A stretch of 64,000 nt of DNA from Streptomyces sclerotialus (GCF_040907265.1 NZ_JBFOHP010000002.1:3000501-3064500); one strand, 5' to 3'. Positions 17,107 through 27,360 are shown, numbered from the stretch's first letter. Notes: generated by a model from the letters alone, not told the origin. Program-made: numbers and translations.

Positions 17107-20100
17107 TCCACCACGATGAGCAGGTCACCGCCCTCGACCTGGGCAACCGGCGAGATGGCGATGCGGCTGACGGTGCCGCCCGTGGGCGCGGTGATCGCCG
17201 CCTCCATCTTCATCGCCTCGATGGTGCCGATGGTGGCGCCCGCCTCGACCTGCTGCCCCTCCTCGACGGCGAGGGTGACCACGCCGGCGAACGGCGCCGG
17301 CAGATGGCCGGGGTTGTTCTTGTCGGCCTTCTCGGCGGCGGGCACCTCGCTGGCGACCGCCCGGTCGCGGACCTGGATGGGCCGCAGCTGGCCGTTGAGG
17401 ATGCACATCACGGTCCGCATGCCGCGCTCGTCGGCCTCGGAGATCGCCTCCAGGCCGATGAGCAGCTGGACGCCGGGGGCGAGCCGGACGACGTGTTCCT
17501 CGCCGTGGTGCAGCCCGTAGAAAAACAGGTCGCTGGAGAGCGGGGAGGTGTCGCCGTAGCGCTCGCGATGGGTCGTGAAGTCCTTGGCCGGGCCGGGGAA
17601 GAGCAGTTCGTTCAGGACGGCCTGGCGCTCGGCGGACGAGGCCGAGAGGCGCTTGGACTCGTCGGCGGTCAGCTCGGTGATGCCGGGGGCCTCGGCGCGG
17701 CCTTCGAGGGCGCGGCTGCGCAGCGGCTCGGGCCAGCCGCCGGCCGGTTCGCCCAACTCGCCGCGGAGGAAGCCGATGACGGAGCCGGGGATGTCGAAGC
17801 GGGCGGGGTCGGCGGCGAACTCGTCGGTGGAGACCCCGGCTCCGACCAGGGCCAGCGCGAGGTCGCCGACGACCTTGGAGCTGGGCGTGACCTTGACCAG
17901 GCGGCCGAGCAGCCGGTCGGCGCCCGCGTACGCCTTCTCGATCTCCTCGAAGCGGTCGCCGAGGCCGAGCGCGATGGCCTGCTGGCGGAGGTTGGAGAGC
18001 TGGCCGCCCGGGATCTCGTGCTCGTAGACCCGGCCGGTGGGCGCCGGGAGGCCGGCCTCGAAGGGCGCGTAGACCTTGCGTACGGCCTCCCAGTACGGCT
18101 CCAGGGCGCAGACCGCGCCGAGGTCGATGCCGGTGTCGCGCTCGGTGTGCGCGGTGGCGGCGACGATCGCGGAGAGGGCGGGCTGGCTGGTGGTGCCGGC
18201 CAGGGCTGCGGAGGCGCCGTCGACGGCGTCGGCGCCGGCCTCCCAGCCGGCGAGGTAGGTGGCGAGCTGGCCGCCGGGGGTGTCGTGGGTGTGGATGTGG
18301 ACGGGCAGGTCGAAGTTCTGGCGCAGCGCCGTGACCAGCTTCTTCGCGGCGGGGGCGCGGAGCAGGCCGGCCATGTCCTTGATGGCGAGTACGTGGGCGC
18401 CGGCGTCGGCCATCTGCTCGGCGAGGCGGAGGTAGTAGTCGAGGGTGTAGAGCTTCTCGCCGGGGTCCGTGAGGTCGCCGGTGTAGCTCATGGCGACCTC
18501 GGCGAGCGCGGTGCCGGTCTCGCGTACGGCGTCGATCGCGGGGCGCATCTGGTCGACGTTGTTGAGCGCGTCGAAGATCCGGAAGATGTCGATGCCGGTG
18601 TCCGCGGCCTCCTGCACGAAGGCGCGGGTGACCTGCTCGGGATAGGGCGTGTAGCCGACGGTGTTGCGGCCGCGCAGCAGCATCTGGAGACAGATGTTGG
18701 GGACGGCCTCGCGCAGCGCCGCCAGCCGCTCCCACGGGTCCTCGTACAGGAAGCGCAGCGCCACGTCGTACGTCGCGCCGCCCCACGCTTCGAGGGACAG
18801 CAGCTCGGGGGTGGTGCGCGCGACGTGGCCCGCGACCTCCAGCAGGTCCTTCGTGCGGACGCGGGTGGCCAGCAGGGACTGGTGGGCGTCGCGGAAGGTG
18901 GTGTCGGTGACGCCGAGCGCGGGCCGGGCGCGCAGGTCGGCGGCGAAGCCCTCGGGGCCGAGCTGCCGCAGCCGCTGCCGGGAGCCGTCGGGCACGGGCG
19001 CCGAGGTGTCGATCGCGGGCAGCTTCTCGTGCGGCGCGATGCTGAGGGGGCGTTCGCCGTGCGGCTTGTTGACCGTGACGTCGGCGAGGTATTCGAGGAT
19101 GCGGGTGCCGCGGTCCTTCGAGCCGCGCTGGGTCAGCAGTTCGGGGCGCTGCTCGATGAAGGACGTGGTGACCTTACCGGCGCGGAAGTCCGGGGTGTCC
19201 AGTACCGCCTGCAGGAACGGGATGTTGGTGGCGACACCGCGGATACGGAACTCGGTGACCGCGCGCCGGGCGCGCCCCACCGCGGTCGCGAAGTCCCGTC
19301 CCCGGCAGGTCAGCTTGACCAGCATCGAGTCGAAGTGCGCGCCCACCTCGGCGCCGAGGTTGGTGCCGCCGTCCAGCCGGACGCCCGCGCCGCCCGGGGA
19401 ACGGTAGGCGGTGATCCGGCCGGTGTCGGGCCGGAAGCCGTTGGCGGGGTCCTCGGTGGTGATGCGGCACTGGAGGGCCGAGCCGCGCAGCACGATCTTT
19501 TCCTGGCTCAGGCCCAGGTCGGCCAGGGACTCCCCCGCGGCGATCCGCATCTGGGACTGTACGAGGTCGACGTCCGTCACCTCTTCGGTGACGGTGTGCT
19601 CGACCTGGATGCGCGGGTTCATCTCGATGAAGACGTGGTTGCCGCGCGCGTCGACGAGGAATTCGACCGTACCGGCGCAGGTGTAGCCGATCTGCCGGGC
19701 GAAGGCGACGGCGTCGGCGCAGATCCGTTCGCGCAGTTCGGGGGCGAGGTTGGGGGCCGGGGCCAGTTCGATGACCTTCTGGTGGCGGCGCTGCAGACTG
19801 CAGTCCCGCTCGTAGAGGTGGATCACGTCGCCGTGGGTGTCGGCGAGGATCTGCACCTCGATGTGGCGCGGGTCGACGACGGCCTGCTCCAAAAAGACGG
19901 TCGGGTCGCCGAACGCGGACTCGGCCTCGCGGGCCGCCGCCTCGACGGCCTCGCGCAGCTGGGTGCGCTCGGTGACCCGGCGCATGCCGCGCCCGCCGCC
20001 GCCCGCGACGGCCTTCACGAAGACCGGGAACTCCATGTCCTCGGCCGCCGCCACCAGTTCCTCGACGTCCGAGGAGGGCGCGGAGGAGGCGAGGACGGGC

Positions 20101-20486
20101 AGCCCGGCGGCCTTGGCGGCGGCGATGGCGCGCGCCTTGTTGCCGGTCAGCTCCAATACCTCGGTGGCGGGGCCGACGAAGGTGATGCCGTGCTCGGCGC
20201 AGGCGGCGGCCAGGTCGGGGTTCTCGGAGAGGAAGCCGTAGCCCGGGTAGACGGCGTCGGCGCCGGCCTGCCGCGCGGCACGGATGATCTCGTCGACGGA
20301 GAGGTACGCGCGGACGGGATGGCCGGCCTCGCCGATCTGGTAGGCCTCGTCCGCCTTCAGACGGTGAGGGGAGTTGCGATCCTCGTGGGGGAACACCGCG
20401 ACGGTCTGCGCGCCCAGCTCATAGGCGGCGCGGAAGGCACGGATGGCGATTTCGCCTCGGTTGGCGACCAGGACCTTCGAGAACAT
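17103..20486 (-). CDS. pyc: Pyruvate carboxylase
   Basis: 1127 residues, full length for the single-chain enzyme, from ATG 20486 (MFSKVLVANRGEIAIRAFRAA) with AGGAG upstream. Biotin carboxylase domain about 1-450 (ATP loop VKAVAGGGGRGMR, EMNPRIQVEHTVTEE), carboxyltransferase about 530-800 (DTTFRDAHQSLLATRVRT, IHTHDTPGG metal site), allosteric/PC tetramerisation region, and the C-terminal biotinyl domain with EAMKMEA, whose Lys carries biotin. It makes oxaloacetate from pyruvate, bicarbonate and ATP to refill the TCA cycle. Its place between the RNase E block and the rodA cluster is not the arrangement I know from model streptomycetes, so it may have moved. Confidence 0.98.
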   Translation of the reverse strand: MFSKVLVANRGEIAIRAFRAAYELGAQTVAVFPHEDRNSPHRLKADEAYQIGEAGHPVRAYLSVDEIIRAARQAGADAVYPGYGFLSENPDLAAACAEHGITFVGPATEVLELTGNKARAIAAAKAAGLPVLASSAPSSDVEELVAAAEDMEFPVFVKAVAGGGGRGMRRVTERTQLREAVEAAAREAESAFGDPTVFLEQAVVDPRHIEVQILADTHGDVIHLYERDCSLQRRHQKVIELAPAPNLAPELRERICADAVAFARQIGYTCAGTVEFLVDARGNHVFIEMNPRIQVEHTVTEEVTDVDLVQSQMRIAAGESLADLGLSQEKIVLRGSALQCRITTEDPANGFRPDTGRITAYRSPGGAGVRLDGGTNLGAEVGAHFDSMLVKLTCRGRDFATAVGRARRAVTEFRIRGVATNIPFLQAVLDTPDFRAGKVTTSFIEQRPELLTQRGSKDRGTRILEYLADVTVNKPHGERPLSIAPHEKLPAIDTSAPVPDGSRQRLRQLGPEGFAADLRARPALGVTDTTFRDAHQSLLATRVRTKDLLEVAGHVARTTPELLSLEAWGGATYDVALRFLYEDPWERLAALREAVPNICLQMLLRGRNTVGYTPYPEQVTRAFVQEAADTGIDIFRIFDALNNVDQMRPAIDAVRETGTALAEVAMSYTGDLTDPGEKLYTLDYYLRLAEQMADAGAHVLAIKDMAGLLRAPAAKKLVTALRQNFDLPVHIHTHDTPGGQLATYLAGWEAGADAVDGASAALAGTTSQPALSAIVAATAHTERDTGIDLGAVCALEPYWEAVRKVYAPFEAGLPAPTGRVYEHEIPGGQLSNLRQQAIALGLGDRFEEIEKAYAGADRLLGRLVKVTPSSKVVGDLALALVGAGVSTDEFAADPARFDIPGSVIGFLRGELGEPAGGWPEPLRSRALEGRAEAPGITELTADESKRLSASSAERQAVLNELLFPGPAKDFTTHRERYGDTSPLSSDLFFYGLHHGEEHVVRLAPGVQLLIGLEAISEADERGMRTVMCILNGQLRPIQVRDRAVASEVPAAEKADKNNPGHLPAPFAGVVTLAVEEGQQVEAGATIGTIEAMKMEAAITAPTGGTVSRIAISPVAQVEGGDLLIVVE

Positions 20487-20729
20487 GGGAGCTGACTTCT
20501 CCTGACGGGGCGGCATGCGGGGCGCCTGCGTACGGATACGGAACTCTGTCTCGGAATGTGGACTGCTGTCTCGCTCAAGCTGTTCCGCGACAGCATGCCG
20601 CCCGGGAGACGCCACCGCCACGTAAGACCTGTCACAGTCCGTGTCCGCGTGAACCGGGTAGACGTACCGGAACGCCCGTGGTCCGGCCCCCGGGGCGGGG
20701 AACCGGACCACGGCTGCGTCGGGGGCGGG

Positions 20730-21926
20730 TCAGGCGGACACGGGCCGCTGCACCTTGATCGACTGAAGGAGTCCTATGGCGATCCACACCGCGAACATCG
20801 ACGTACCGCCGTAGGAGACGAACGGCAGCGGCAGGCCGGTGACCGGCATGATCCCCAGCGTCATCCCGATGTTCTCGAAGGACTGGAAGGCGAACCAGGC
20901 GATGATGCCGGCCGCGACGACGGTGCTGTAGAGCTCGGAGGACTCCCGGGCGATCCGGCAGGCGCGCCACAGCACCACGCCCAGCAGGAAGATGATCAGG
21001 CCGGCGCCGAGGAAGCCCAGCTCCTCACCGGCGACCGTGAAGATGAAGTCCGTCTGCTGCTCCGGCACGAACTGACCGGTGGTCTGGCTGCCCTGGAACA
21101 GTCCCGAGCCGAAGAGGCCGCCGGAACCGATGGCGATGCGCGCCTGATTGGTGTTGTAGCCGACGCCCGCCGGGTCCAGGCTCGGATTGGCGAACGCCGC
21201 GAACCGGGCGATCTGGTAGTCGTCGAGCAGATGCAGCTGCCAGACGCTCAGGCAGCCCACCACGCCCAGCGTCAGCAGGCCGATGATCCAGCGGTTGGAC
21301 GCGCCGGAGGCGAGCAGCACCGCGAGCACGATCGTGCCGAGCACCATGACCGAGCCGAGGTCCGGCATCAGCATGATGACCGCTATCGGGACGAGCGCGA
21401 TGCCGAGCGCCTGGAGGACGGCGCGGTGGCCGGGGTGTTCCCGGTCCCCCGCGTCGACCCTGGCGGCCAGCACCATCGCCATGCCCAGCGTGATGGTGAT
21501 CTTGGCGAACTCGGCGGGCTGCAGGGAGAGGCCGCCGGGGATGGCCAGCCAGGACCGCGAGCCGTTGATGGTCGCGCCGAGCGGGGTGAGCACCAGCGCG
21601 GACAGCAGCAGCGCCACGCCGTACAGGATGGGCACGGCGCCGCGCAGGGTGCGGTGGCCGAGCCACACCGTGCCCGCCGCGAGCGCCAGGCCGATGCCGG
21701 TGTTGAGCAGGTGCTTCAGGACGTACGAGTACTGGTCGCCGTGGTTCAGCTCGATGCGGTTGCGGGTGGCCGAGAAGACCAGCACCGCGCCGATGAGCGA
21801 GAGGGCCAGGCACGAGAAGAGCAGTATCCAGTCCAGCCGCCAGACCACGGAGTCCCGGGCGGTGAGCTTGCTCCACACCCCGCGGTCGGGGGCGTACCGC
21901 CGGATGGCGTACTGGCTGCTGGTCAC
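20730..21926 (-). CDS. rodA: Rod-shape/elongation SEDS protein RodA
   Basis: 398 residues with about ten membrane helices, a SEDS family peptidoglycan glycosyltransferase. Diagnostic stretches are DWILLFSCLALSLIGAVLVFSA near the start, the lipid II polymerase loop with WLAIPGGLSLQPAEFAKI, and GLPLPFVSYGGTSM close to the C-terminus. The GTG start overlaps the mrdA stop by 4 bases (GTGA), so translation is coupled and the pair acts as a SEDS-bPBP complex. In Streptomyces this system matters for spore-wall synthesis with MreB rather than for vegetative tip growth. Confidence 0.95.
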   Translation of the reverse strand: MTSSQYAIRRYAPDRGVWSKLTARDSVVWRLDWILLFSCLALSLIGAVLVFSATRNRIELNHGDQYSYVLKHLLNTGIGLALAAGTVWLGHRTLRGAVPILYGVALLLSALVLTPLGATINGSRSWLAIPGGLSLQPAEFAKITITLGMAMVLAARVDAGDREHPGHRAVLQALGIALVPIAVIMLMPDLGSVMVLGTIVLAVLLASGASNRWIIGLLTLGVVGCLSVWQLHLLDDYQIARFAAFANPSLDPAGVGYNTNQARIAIGSGGLFGSGLFQGSQTTGQFVPEQQTDFIFTVAGEELGFLGAGLIIFLLGVVLWRACRIARESSELYSTVVAAGIIAWFAFQSFENIGMTLGIMPVTGLPLPFVSYGGTSMFAVWIAIGLLQSIKVQRPVSA

Positions 21927-24064
21927 TGGACCGCCTCTTCCGGCTTCTTCTCGTCGTTGACGATGGGCTTGGTCAGCCGTCCGGCCTCGATGTTGCCGTC
22001 CTTGTCGATCTTGGGGAGGTCGGCCTGCGGCTTCGGCAGCAGGGCCTTGCCCTTGTGGATCTTGCCCTTGGCGTCCACGCCGTACAGCGCGTCGTAGATC
22101 TTGCGCACGGCCGGACCCGAGGCGCCGGAGCCCGTACCACCCTGGGAGATCGTCATGACGATCGTGAAGTCCTTGGTGTACGTGGCGAACCACGACGTCG
22201 TCTGCTTGCCGTAGACCTCGGCGGTACCGGTCTTGGCGTGCATCGGGATCTGCTTCTGCGGCCAGTTCTGGAACCGCCAGGCGGCGGTACCGCGCGTGGC
22301 CACGCCCTCCAGCGCCTTGTCGATCTGCTGCAGCGTCTTGGGCGAGTCGGGCAGCTTGCCGTGCGCCTGCGGCTTGATGTCCCGGACCTTCTTCCCATCG
22401 GCGCTGATGATCGCCTTGCCGATGGTCGGGTCGTACATCGTGCCGCCGTTGGCGATGGCCGCGTAGATCGTGGCCATCTGGATCGGCGTCACGAGGGTGT
22501 CGCCCTGGCCGATCGAGTAGTTGACCGAGTCACCGGCACGCATCTTCATGCCTTCGAGACAGCTCTCGTAGGCGATGCGCTCGGTGTAGCTGCCGTCCTT
22601 CTTGCCGGTCTTGCACCAGGAGTCCTTGTTGGCCTTCCAGAAGTCCTTCTTCCACTGGCGGTCCGGAACCCGGCCCTTGACCTCGTTGGGCAGGTCGATG
22701 CCGGTCTCCTTGCCGAGACCGAAGTCATGGGCGGTCTTGTAGAACCAGTCGGCGGGGTCCTTCTTCGGCTTGTTGCCCCCGTCCTTCACCCACTGCTTGT
22801 ACGCCAGGTCGTAGAAGACGGTGTCGCAGGAGACCTCCAGCGCCCGGCCGAGGGTGATCGCACCGTGGCTCTCGGACTCGAAGTTCTTGAAGACCTGCCC
22901 GCCGACGTTGTACGAGCTGGAGCAGTTGTACCGGCCGTTGAACGGATAGCCGGCGTTGACCGCCGCCGAGGACGAGATGACCTTGAAGATCGAGCCCGGG
23001 GCCGCCTGGCCCTGGATCGCCCGGTTCAGCAGCGGGTAGTTGGACTTCTTGCCGGTGAGCTTCGCGTAGTCCTTCGCGGAGATGCCGCCGACCCAGGAGT
23101 TCGGGTCGTAGTCCGGCTGGGAGGCCATCGAGACCACCCGGCCGGTCTTGTTCTCCATCACGACCACCGCACCGGCGTCGGCCTTGTAGTTCGTGCCGGT
23201 GTTGCGGTCGTGCTGCTTGCGGGCCTCCACCATCGCCTGGTGGAGCTCCTTCTCGGCGACGGCCTGCACCCGTGCGTCTATCGACGTCACGACGTTGTCC
23301 CCGGGCCGGGCCGGATCGCTCTTGGCCTTGCCCATGACCCGGCCGAGGTTGTCGACCTGGTAGCGGGTGACGCCGGCCTTGCCGCGCAGCGCGCTGTCGT
23401 ACGTCCGCTCCAGGCCCGAGCGGCCGACCATGTCCGAGCGCAGGAACGGAGAGTTCGTGTGCTCGGCCTTCTGGATCTCCTCGTCGGTGACCGGCGAGAG
23501 GTAGCCCAGCACCTGCGAGGTCTGCGCCTTGGCGGGGGCCGGGTAGCGGCGTACGGCGGTGGGCTCGGCGGAGATGCCGGGGAAGTCCTCGGAGCTCTCA
23601 CGGATCTTCAGGGCCTGCTGGGTGGTGGCCTCGTCCGTGATCGGGATGGGCTGGAAGGGCGAGCCGTTCCAGCAGGGCTGCGGCGTCTTGGCGTCACACA
23701 GCCGGACCTTGTTCTTGACGTCCGTGTACGACATGCCCAGTACGTTCGCCAGGCGGGTCAGTACGGCCTTGCCCTCGTCGTCCATCTTCATCAGCGCGGT
23801 ACGGCTGGCGGAGACGACGAGGCGGGTCTCGTTGTCGGCGAGCGGCACGCCGCGGGCGTCGAGGATCGAGCCGCGCACGGCCGGGTCGACGACCTGCTGG
23901 ACGTGGTTGCCGCTGGCCTCGGCGGCGTACTCGTCGCCGTTGCGGATCTGGAGGTACCAGAGCCGGCCGCCGAGCGTGAGCAGCAGCGAGAAGACCAGTA
24001 TCTGGATGGCGACGAGACGGACGGTGACGCGCGAGGTCCGGCCGGTCTCCGGGATGTTACTCAC
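21923..24064 (-). CDS. mrdA: Penicillin-binding protein 2 (class B transpeptidase)
   Basis: 713 residues from GTG 24064. One N-terminal membrane anchor (LVAIQILVFSLLLTLGGRLWYL), a PBP dimerisation region, and a transpeptidase domain with the three active-site motifs: APGSIFK (SxxK), SCDT region (SxN-like), and KTGTAE (KTG). It cross-links peptidoglycan with RodA and the MreBCD scaffold. It is the fourth gene from mreB in mreB-mreC-mreD-mrdA-rodA and overlaps rodA. The C-terminus is Lys/Asp-rich. Confidence 0.95.
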   Translation of the reverse strand: MSNIPETGRTSRVTVRLVAIQILVFSLLLTLGGRLWYLQIRNGDEYAAEASGNHVQQVVDPAVRGSILDARGVPLADNETRLVVSASRTALMKMDDEGKAVLTRLANVLGMSYTDVKNKVRLCDAKTPQPCWNGSPFQPIPITDEATTQQALKIRESSEDFPGISAEPTAVRRYPAPAKAQTSQVLGYLSPVTDEEIQKAEHTNSPFLRSDMVGRSGLERTYDSALRGKAGVTRYQVDNLGRVMGKAKSDPARPGDNVVTSIDARVQAVAEKELHQAMVEARKQHDRNTGTNYKADAGAVVVMENKTGRVVSMASQPDYDPNSWVGGISAKDYAKLTGKKSNYPLLNRAIQGQAAPGSIFKVISSSAAVNAGYPFNGRYNCSSSYNVGGQVFKNFESESHGAITLGRALEVSCDTVFYDLAYKQWVKDGGNKPKKDPADWFYKTAHDFGLGKETGIDLPNEVKGRVPDRQWKKDFWKANKDSWCKTGKKDGSYTERIAYESCLEGMKMRAGDSVNYSIGQGDTLVTPIQMATIYAAIANGGTMYDPTIGKAIISADGKKVRDIKPQAHGKLPDSPKTLQQIDKALEGVATRGTAAWRFQNWPQKQIPMHAKTGTAEVYGKQTTSWFATYTKDFTIVMTISQGGTGSGASGPAVRKIYDALYGVDAKGKIHKGKALLPKPQADLPKIDKDGNIEAGRLTKPIVNDEKKPEEAVQ

Positions 24065-24104
24065 GTGCGCCGCCCCCTTGTCCGGGCCTGGAACGGTGTC
24101 TGGC

Positions 24105-24806
24105 TCACAGGCGCTTGACCCCCTTGACACGTACCGGCTTGCGGCCGCCGAGCAGGCCGCCGCGCTGGCTGCCGATCCGCGGCGTCCGGCCGCCCCGCCC
24201 GGGACGGCTCATGCGCAGCCCGCTGCCGGTGGACAGCCAGCCGTACGCGGCCTCGCCGGGCACCGGTCCGGACTGGGTGCCGCCCGAACTCTCCCCGGCC
24301 ATCGGCTTCTCGGATCGGCGGGCCAGCGCCATCACCAGCGGGACGCTGAACGGAGCGAGCACGAGGTCGTAGACGGTGGCGGTGAGCAGCAGCAGGGGGA
24401 TGCCGACGGTGTTGCCCGCGTTGTCACCGGCCAGCGAGCCGACCCCGGCGTAGAGCAGGGTGGAGCCGATGGCCGCGCAGACCACGACGATGAGCGGCAT
24501 CGAGGCGGAGCGGTGCTGGCTCTTGTCGGGCCTGGTGAGCCCGGCGACGTAGCCGATGACGCACAGCACGAGCGCGTAGCGGCCGATCGCGTGGTCGGAG
24601 GGGGGTGCCAGGTCGGCGAGGAGCCCCGCGCCGAAGCCGATGAAGGCCCCGGCGACATGGCCGTAGACCATGGACAGGCCGAGGACGACCAGCAGGACCA
24701 GGTCCGGTACGGCGCCGGGGAGATGGAGCCGGGCGAGCACACCCACCTGGACGACGAGGGCCACGGCCACGAGGACGGTGGAGAGGAGGATCCGGTTGAT
24801 GCGCAT
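24105..24806 (-). CDS. mreD: Rod shape-determining protein MreD
   Basis: 233 residues. Five to six membrane helices (first: ILLSTVLVAVALVVQVGVLA) with the family motif PDLVLLVVLGLSMVYGHVAGAFIGFGAGLLADLAPP. After the last helix comes a basic, Gly/Arg-rich cytoplasmic tail of about 65 residues, common in streptomycete MreD and absent from short homologues. It lies 5 bp after mreC. Confidence 0.93.
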   Translation of the reverse strand: MRINRILLSTVLVAVALVVQVGVLARLHLPGAVPDLVLLVVLGLSMVYGHVAGAFIGFGAGLLADLAPPSDHAIGRYALVLCVIGYVAGLTRPDKSQHRSASMPLIVVVCAAIGSTLLYAGVGSLAGDNAGNTVGIPLLLLTATVYDLVLAPFSVPLVMALARRSEKPMAGESSGGTQSGPVPGEAAYGWLSTGSGLRMSRPGRGGRTPRIGSQRGGLLGGRKPVRVKGVKRL

Positions 24807-24811
24807 CGGGC

Positions 24812-25750
24812 TCAGCTCCTGGTGGCGCCGCTCGGGGTGGGCTTGGGCTTGGCGGTCACGGTGACCGTCGGAGTGGGCTTGGGTTTCGCGGGCTTGGGCG
24901 GCAGGACCGTGTCCCGGGGGTTCTCGCGCGGCGGCTGGACCACGACGCCGACCACGTCCAGGCGGGAGAAGCCGGCGAACGGCTTGACCTGCACGGTGCG
25001 GGTGAGGTCGCCGTTGGCGCTGCCGACGTGGGTGATGGTGCCGACCGGCACGCCCGGCACGAACGGCTTGCCCTGGCTGGAGCCGAAGGTGACCATCCGG
25101 TCGCCCTTCTTCACGTTCGCCTTGCCGTTGAGGAGCTGGACGCGCAGCGGCCCGCCGCCCTGTCCGTTGGCGAAGCCGATCTCGTTGGTCTTCTCCATGC
25201 GGGTGCCGACGGTGAAGTCCGGATCGATGGCGAGCAGGACCGTCGCGGTGTTCGGACCGACGGTGGTGACCCGGCCGACCAGCCCGTCACCGTTCAGTAC
25301 GGTCATGTCACGGGCGATGCCGTCCTTGGAGCCGGCGTCCACGGTGACGGTCCAGGAGAAGCCCTGCGCGGCTCCTATGGCGATGACCTGGGCGCCCTTG
25401 ATGCCGTACTGGCCGGCGCCGGCGGTCTTGAGCATCTTGTCCAGCTCTGCGGCGCGTACCCGGTCCCGGTCGGAGGAGCCGAGCTTGGCCTTCAGGGCGG
25501 CGTTCTCGCGTTCCAGCTCGGCGATGCGGCTGTGCCGGCCGTCGGAATCGCGTACCGCGTCGACGGCGTTGCCGACCGGGTCCACGACCGAGGCGACACC
25601 GGTCTCGACCGGCCCGAAAGCGGAGGCCGCGACCTGCCGGGCACCCTGCAGCGGGGACTGCTCGCCGCCGCGGATGTCCACCGTGATCAGTGCGAACGCG
25701 ATCGCGACCAGCAGCACCAGCAGGAGCCGGCTCTCTCGTGTGTCCCTCAC
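24812..25750 (-). CDS. mreC: Rod shape-determining protein MreC
   Basis: 312 residues: an N-terminal membrane anchor (LLLVLLVAIAFALITVDI), a coiled-coil (RIAELERENAALKAKLG, about 75-110), and the two beta-barrel MreC domain with VTVDAGSKDGIARDMTVLNGDGLVGRV. The C-terminal tail is Pro/Lys/Thr-rich (PKPTPTVTVTAKPKPTPSG). It bridges MreB inside and the PBP/SEDS synthases outside. Confidence 0.95.
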   Translation of the reverse strand: MRDTRESRLLLVLLVAIAFALITVDIRGGEQSPLQGARQVAASAFGPVETGVASVVDPVGNAVDAVRDSDGRHSRIAELERENAALKAKLGSSDRDRVRAAELDKMLKTAGAGQYGIKGAQVIAIGAAQGFSWTVTVDAGSKDGIARDMTVLNGDGLVGRVTTVGPNTATVLLAIDPDFTVGTRMEKTNEIGFANGQGGGPLRVQLLNGKANVKKGDRMVTFGSSQGKPFVPGVPVGTITHVGSANGDLTRTVQVKPFAGFSRLDVVGVVVQPPRENPRDTVLPPKPAKPKPTPTVTVTAKPKPTPSGATRS

Positions 25751-25994
25751 GTGCGGCGGCCGTGTCCTTCCTCGTAGGACCGGCCGGCTGCGGGCCCGCG
25801 CCGGTCTCGCTGGGGATCTGGGGTGTGCCTTGACTTGAGTTGTGCGCGGGACCGCCGCGAGAGGGCGGTACCGAAGGTGCCTGTACTGCCGGTACTGCTG
25901 TGGAAGCGGGAGGCGGAGGGGGTGAAGTGGAAGGTGTGGAGTGGGGGGGTGTGAAGTGGGGGGTGCTACGGGAGTGTGTGCTGTCTGTATATCA

Positions 25995-26038
25995 GCGATC
26001 TGCCGTACGGGCTGGCAGGCGGCCGTACGGCAGATCGC
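25995..26038 (-). terminator. Hairpin after mreB (terminator/attenuator)
   Basis: A perfect 16-bp inverted repeat, 25995-26010 with 26023-26038, loop of 12, starting 10 bp past the mreB stop. No U-run follows, and mreC begins about 245 bp further on, so partial readthrough is likely. Confidence 0.75.
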
Positions 26039-26047
26039 CGATCATGC

Positions 26048-27079
26048 TCATCTGCGCGGCTGCGAGTCGAGGACCTGCTGCAGGGCCTCGAACTCCTCCA
26101 CGCACTTGCCGGAACCGAGCGCGACGGAGTCCAGCGGGTCCTCGGCGATGTGGATCGGCATGCCGGTCTCGCGGCGGAGCCGCTCGTCGAGGCCGCGGAG
26201 CAGGGCGCCGCCGCCGGTGAGCACGATCCCGCGGTCCATGACGTCGCCGGAGAGCTCCGGCGGGCACTTGTCGAGGGTCGTCTTCACGGCGTCGACGATG
26301 GAGTTGACCGGCTCCTCGATGGCCTTGCGGACCTCGGCAGCGGAGATGACCACGGTCTTGGGCAGGCCCGAGACCAGGTCGCGGCCGCGGATCTCGGTGT
26401 GCTCGTCCTGGTCGAGGTCGTACGCCGAACCGATCGTGATCTTGATGCTCTCGGCGGTCCGCTCACGGAGGAGGAGGCTGTACTCCTTCTTGATGTGCTG
26501 GATGATCGCGTTGTCCAGCTCGTCGCCGGCCACCCGGATCGACTGGGCCGTGACGATTCCGCCGAGCGAGATGACCGCGACCTCGGTCGTACCGCCGCCG
26601 ATGTCCACCACCATGTTGCCGGTGGCCTCGTGAACCGGCAGCCCCGAGCCGATGGCCGCGGCCATCGGCTCCTCGATGATGTGCACCTGACGGGCACCGG
26701 CCTGGGTGGACGCCTCGATGACGGCACGGCGCTCGACTCCGGTGATACCGGACGGCACACAGACGACGACCCGCGGCCGGGCGAGGTACCGGCGCTTGTG
26801 GATCTTGAGGATGAAGTAGCGGAGCATCCGCTCGGTGATCTCGAAGTCGGCGATCACGCCGTCCTTGAGCGGACGGACGGCCACGATGTTGCCAGGGGTC
26901 CGGCCGATCATCTTCTTGGCCTCGGCGCCCACGGCGAGGATCCCGCCGGTGTTGGTGTTGATGGCCACGACCGACGGTTCGTTCAGAACGATCCCTCGAC
27001 CCCTGACGTACACCAGCGTGTTGGCGGTGCCGAGGTCGACAGCCATGTCACGGCCGATGAACGACATGTTGTTCCCCAT
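26048..27079 (-). CDS. mreB: Rod shape-determining protein MreB
   Basis: 343 residues of the actin-like ATPase fold: phosphate-1 loop [10 protein letters not shown], phosphate-2 [18 protein letters not shown] and the adenosine motif TGGGALLRG. It forms membrane-bound filaments that guide wall synthesis; in Streptomyces it is mainly used in sporulating hyphae. ATG 27079 was chosen; an ATG 4 codons later ([13 protein letters not shown]) is also possible. The 281 bp upstream to ndk should hold the main promoter. Confidence 0.97.
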   Translation of the reverse strand: MGNNMSFIGRDMAVDLGTANTLVYVRGRGIVLNEPSVVAINTNTGGILAVGAEAKKMIGRTPGNIVAVRPLKDGVIADFEITERMLRYFILKIHKRRYLARPRVVVCVPSGITGVERRAVIEASTQAGARQVHIIEEPMAAAIGSGLPVHEATGNMVVDIGGGTTEVAVISLGGIVTAQSIRVAGDELDNAIIQHIKKEYSLLLRERTAESIKITIGSAYDLDQDEHTEIRGRDLVSGLPKTVVISAAEVRKAIEEPVNSIVDAVKTTLDKCPPELSGDVMDRGIVLTGGGALLRGLDERLRRETGMPIHIAEDPLDSVALGSGKCVEEFEALQQVLDSQPRR

Positions 27080-27302
27080 GAGGATACGTCTGGCCTTCCC
27101 AACTGGAGCGAATGCTTACTGGAGGTCGGCAGGAGGTGATGCGCTGACGCGCGGAAGCCTTCATGGTAGTCCGGGAAGGCCCGTCCGCTCGAACGCGGTG
27201 CGGGGTTCCTCCGCCATTGTCAGCGGAACACGTACCCGCCCCCCTTAATGGTGACGTCGTGTCGGGGTGATGCGTTCCCCCGTTGGCCGTACATATGCCG
27301 AA

Positions 27303-27328
27303 GGGCGACCGAATTTCTTCGGTCGCCC
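27303..27328 (-). terminator. Terminator after ndk
   Basis: Perfect 11-bp stem (27303-27313 with 27318-27328) and a 4-base loop, 32 bp past the ndk stop, followed by TT on the transcript. Confidence 0.75.
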
Positions 27329-27360
27329 CAGGTGGCAGCGGGTATACGCCTGACGGGGCG

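Noticed and set aside
16917..20495. A 1192-codon plus-strand open frame opposite pyc
   Set aside because: Composition is nonsense-like and pyc on the minus strand has all its domains.
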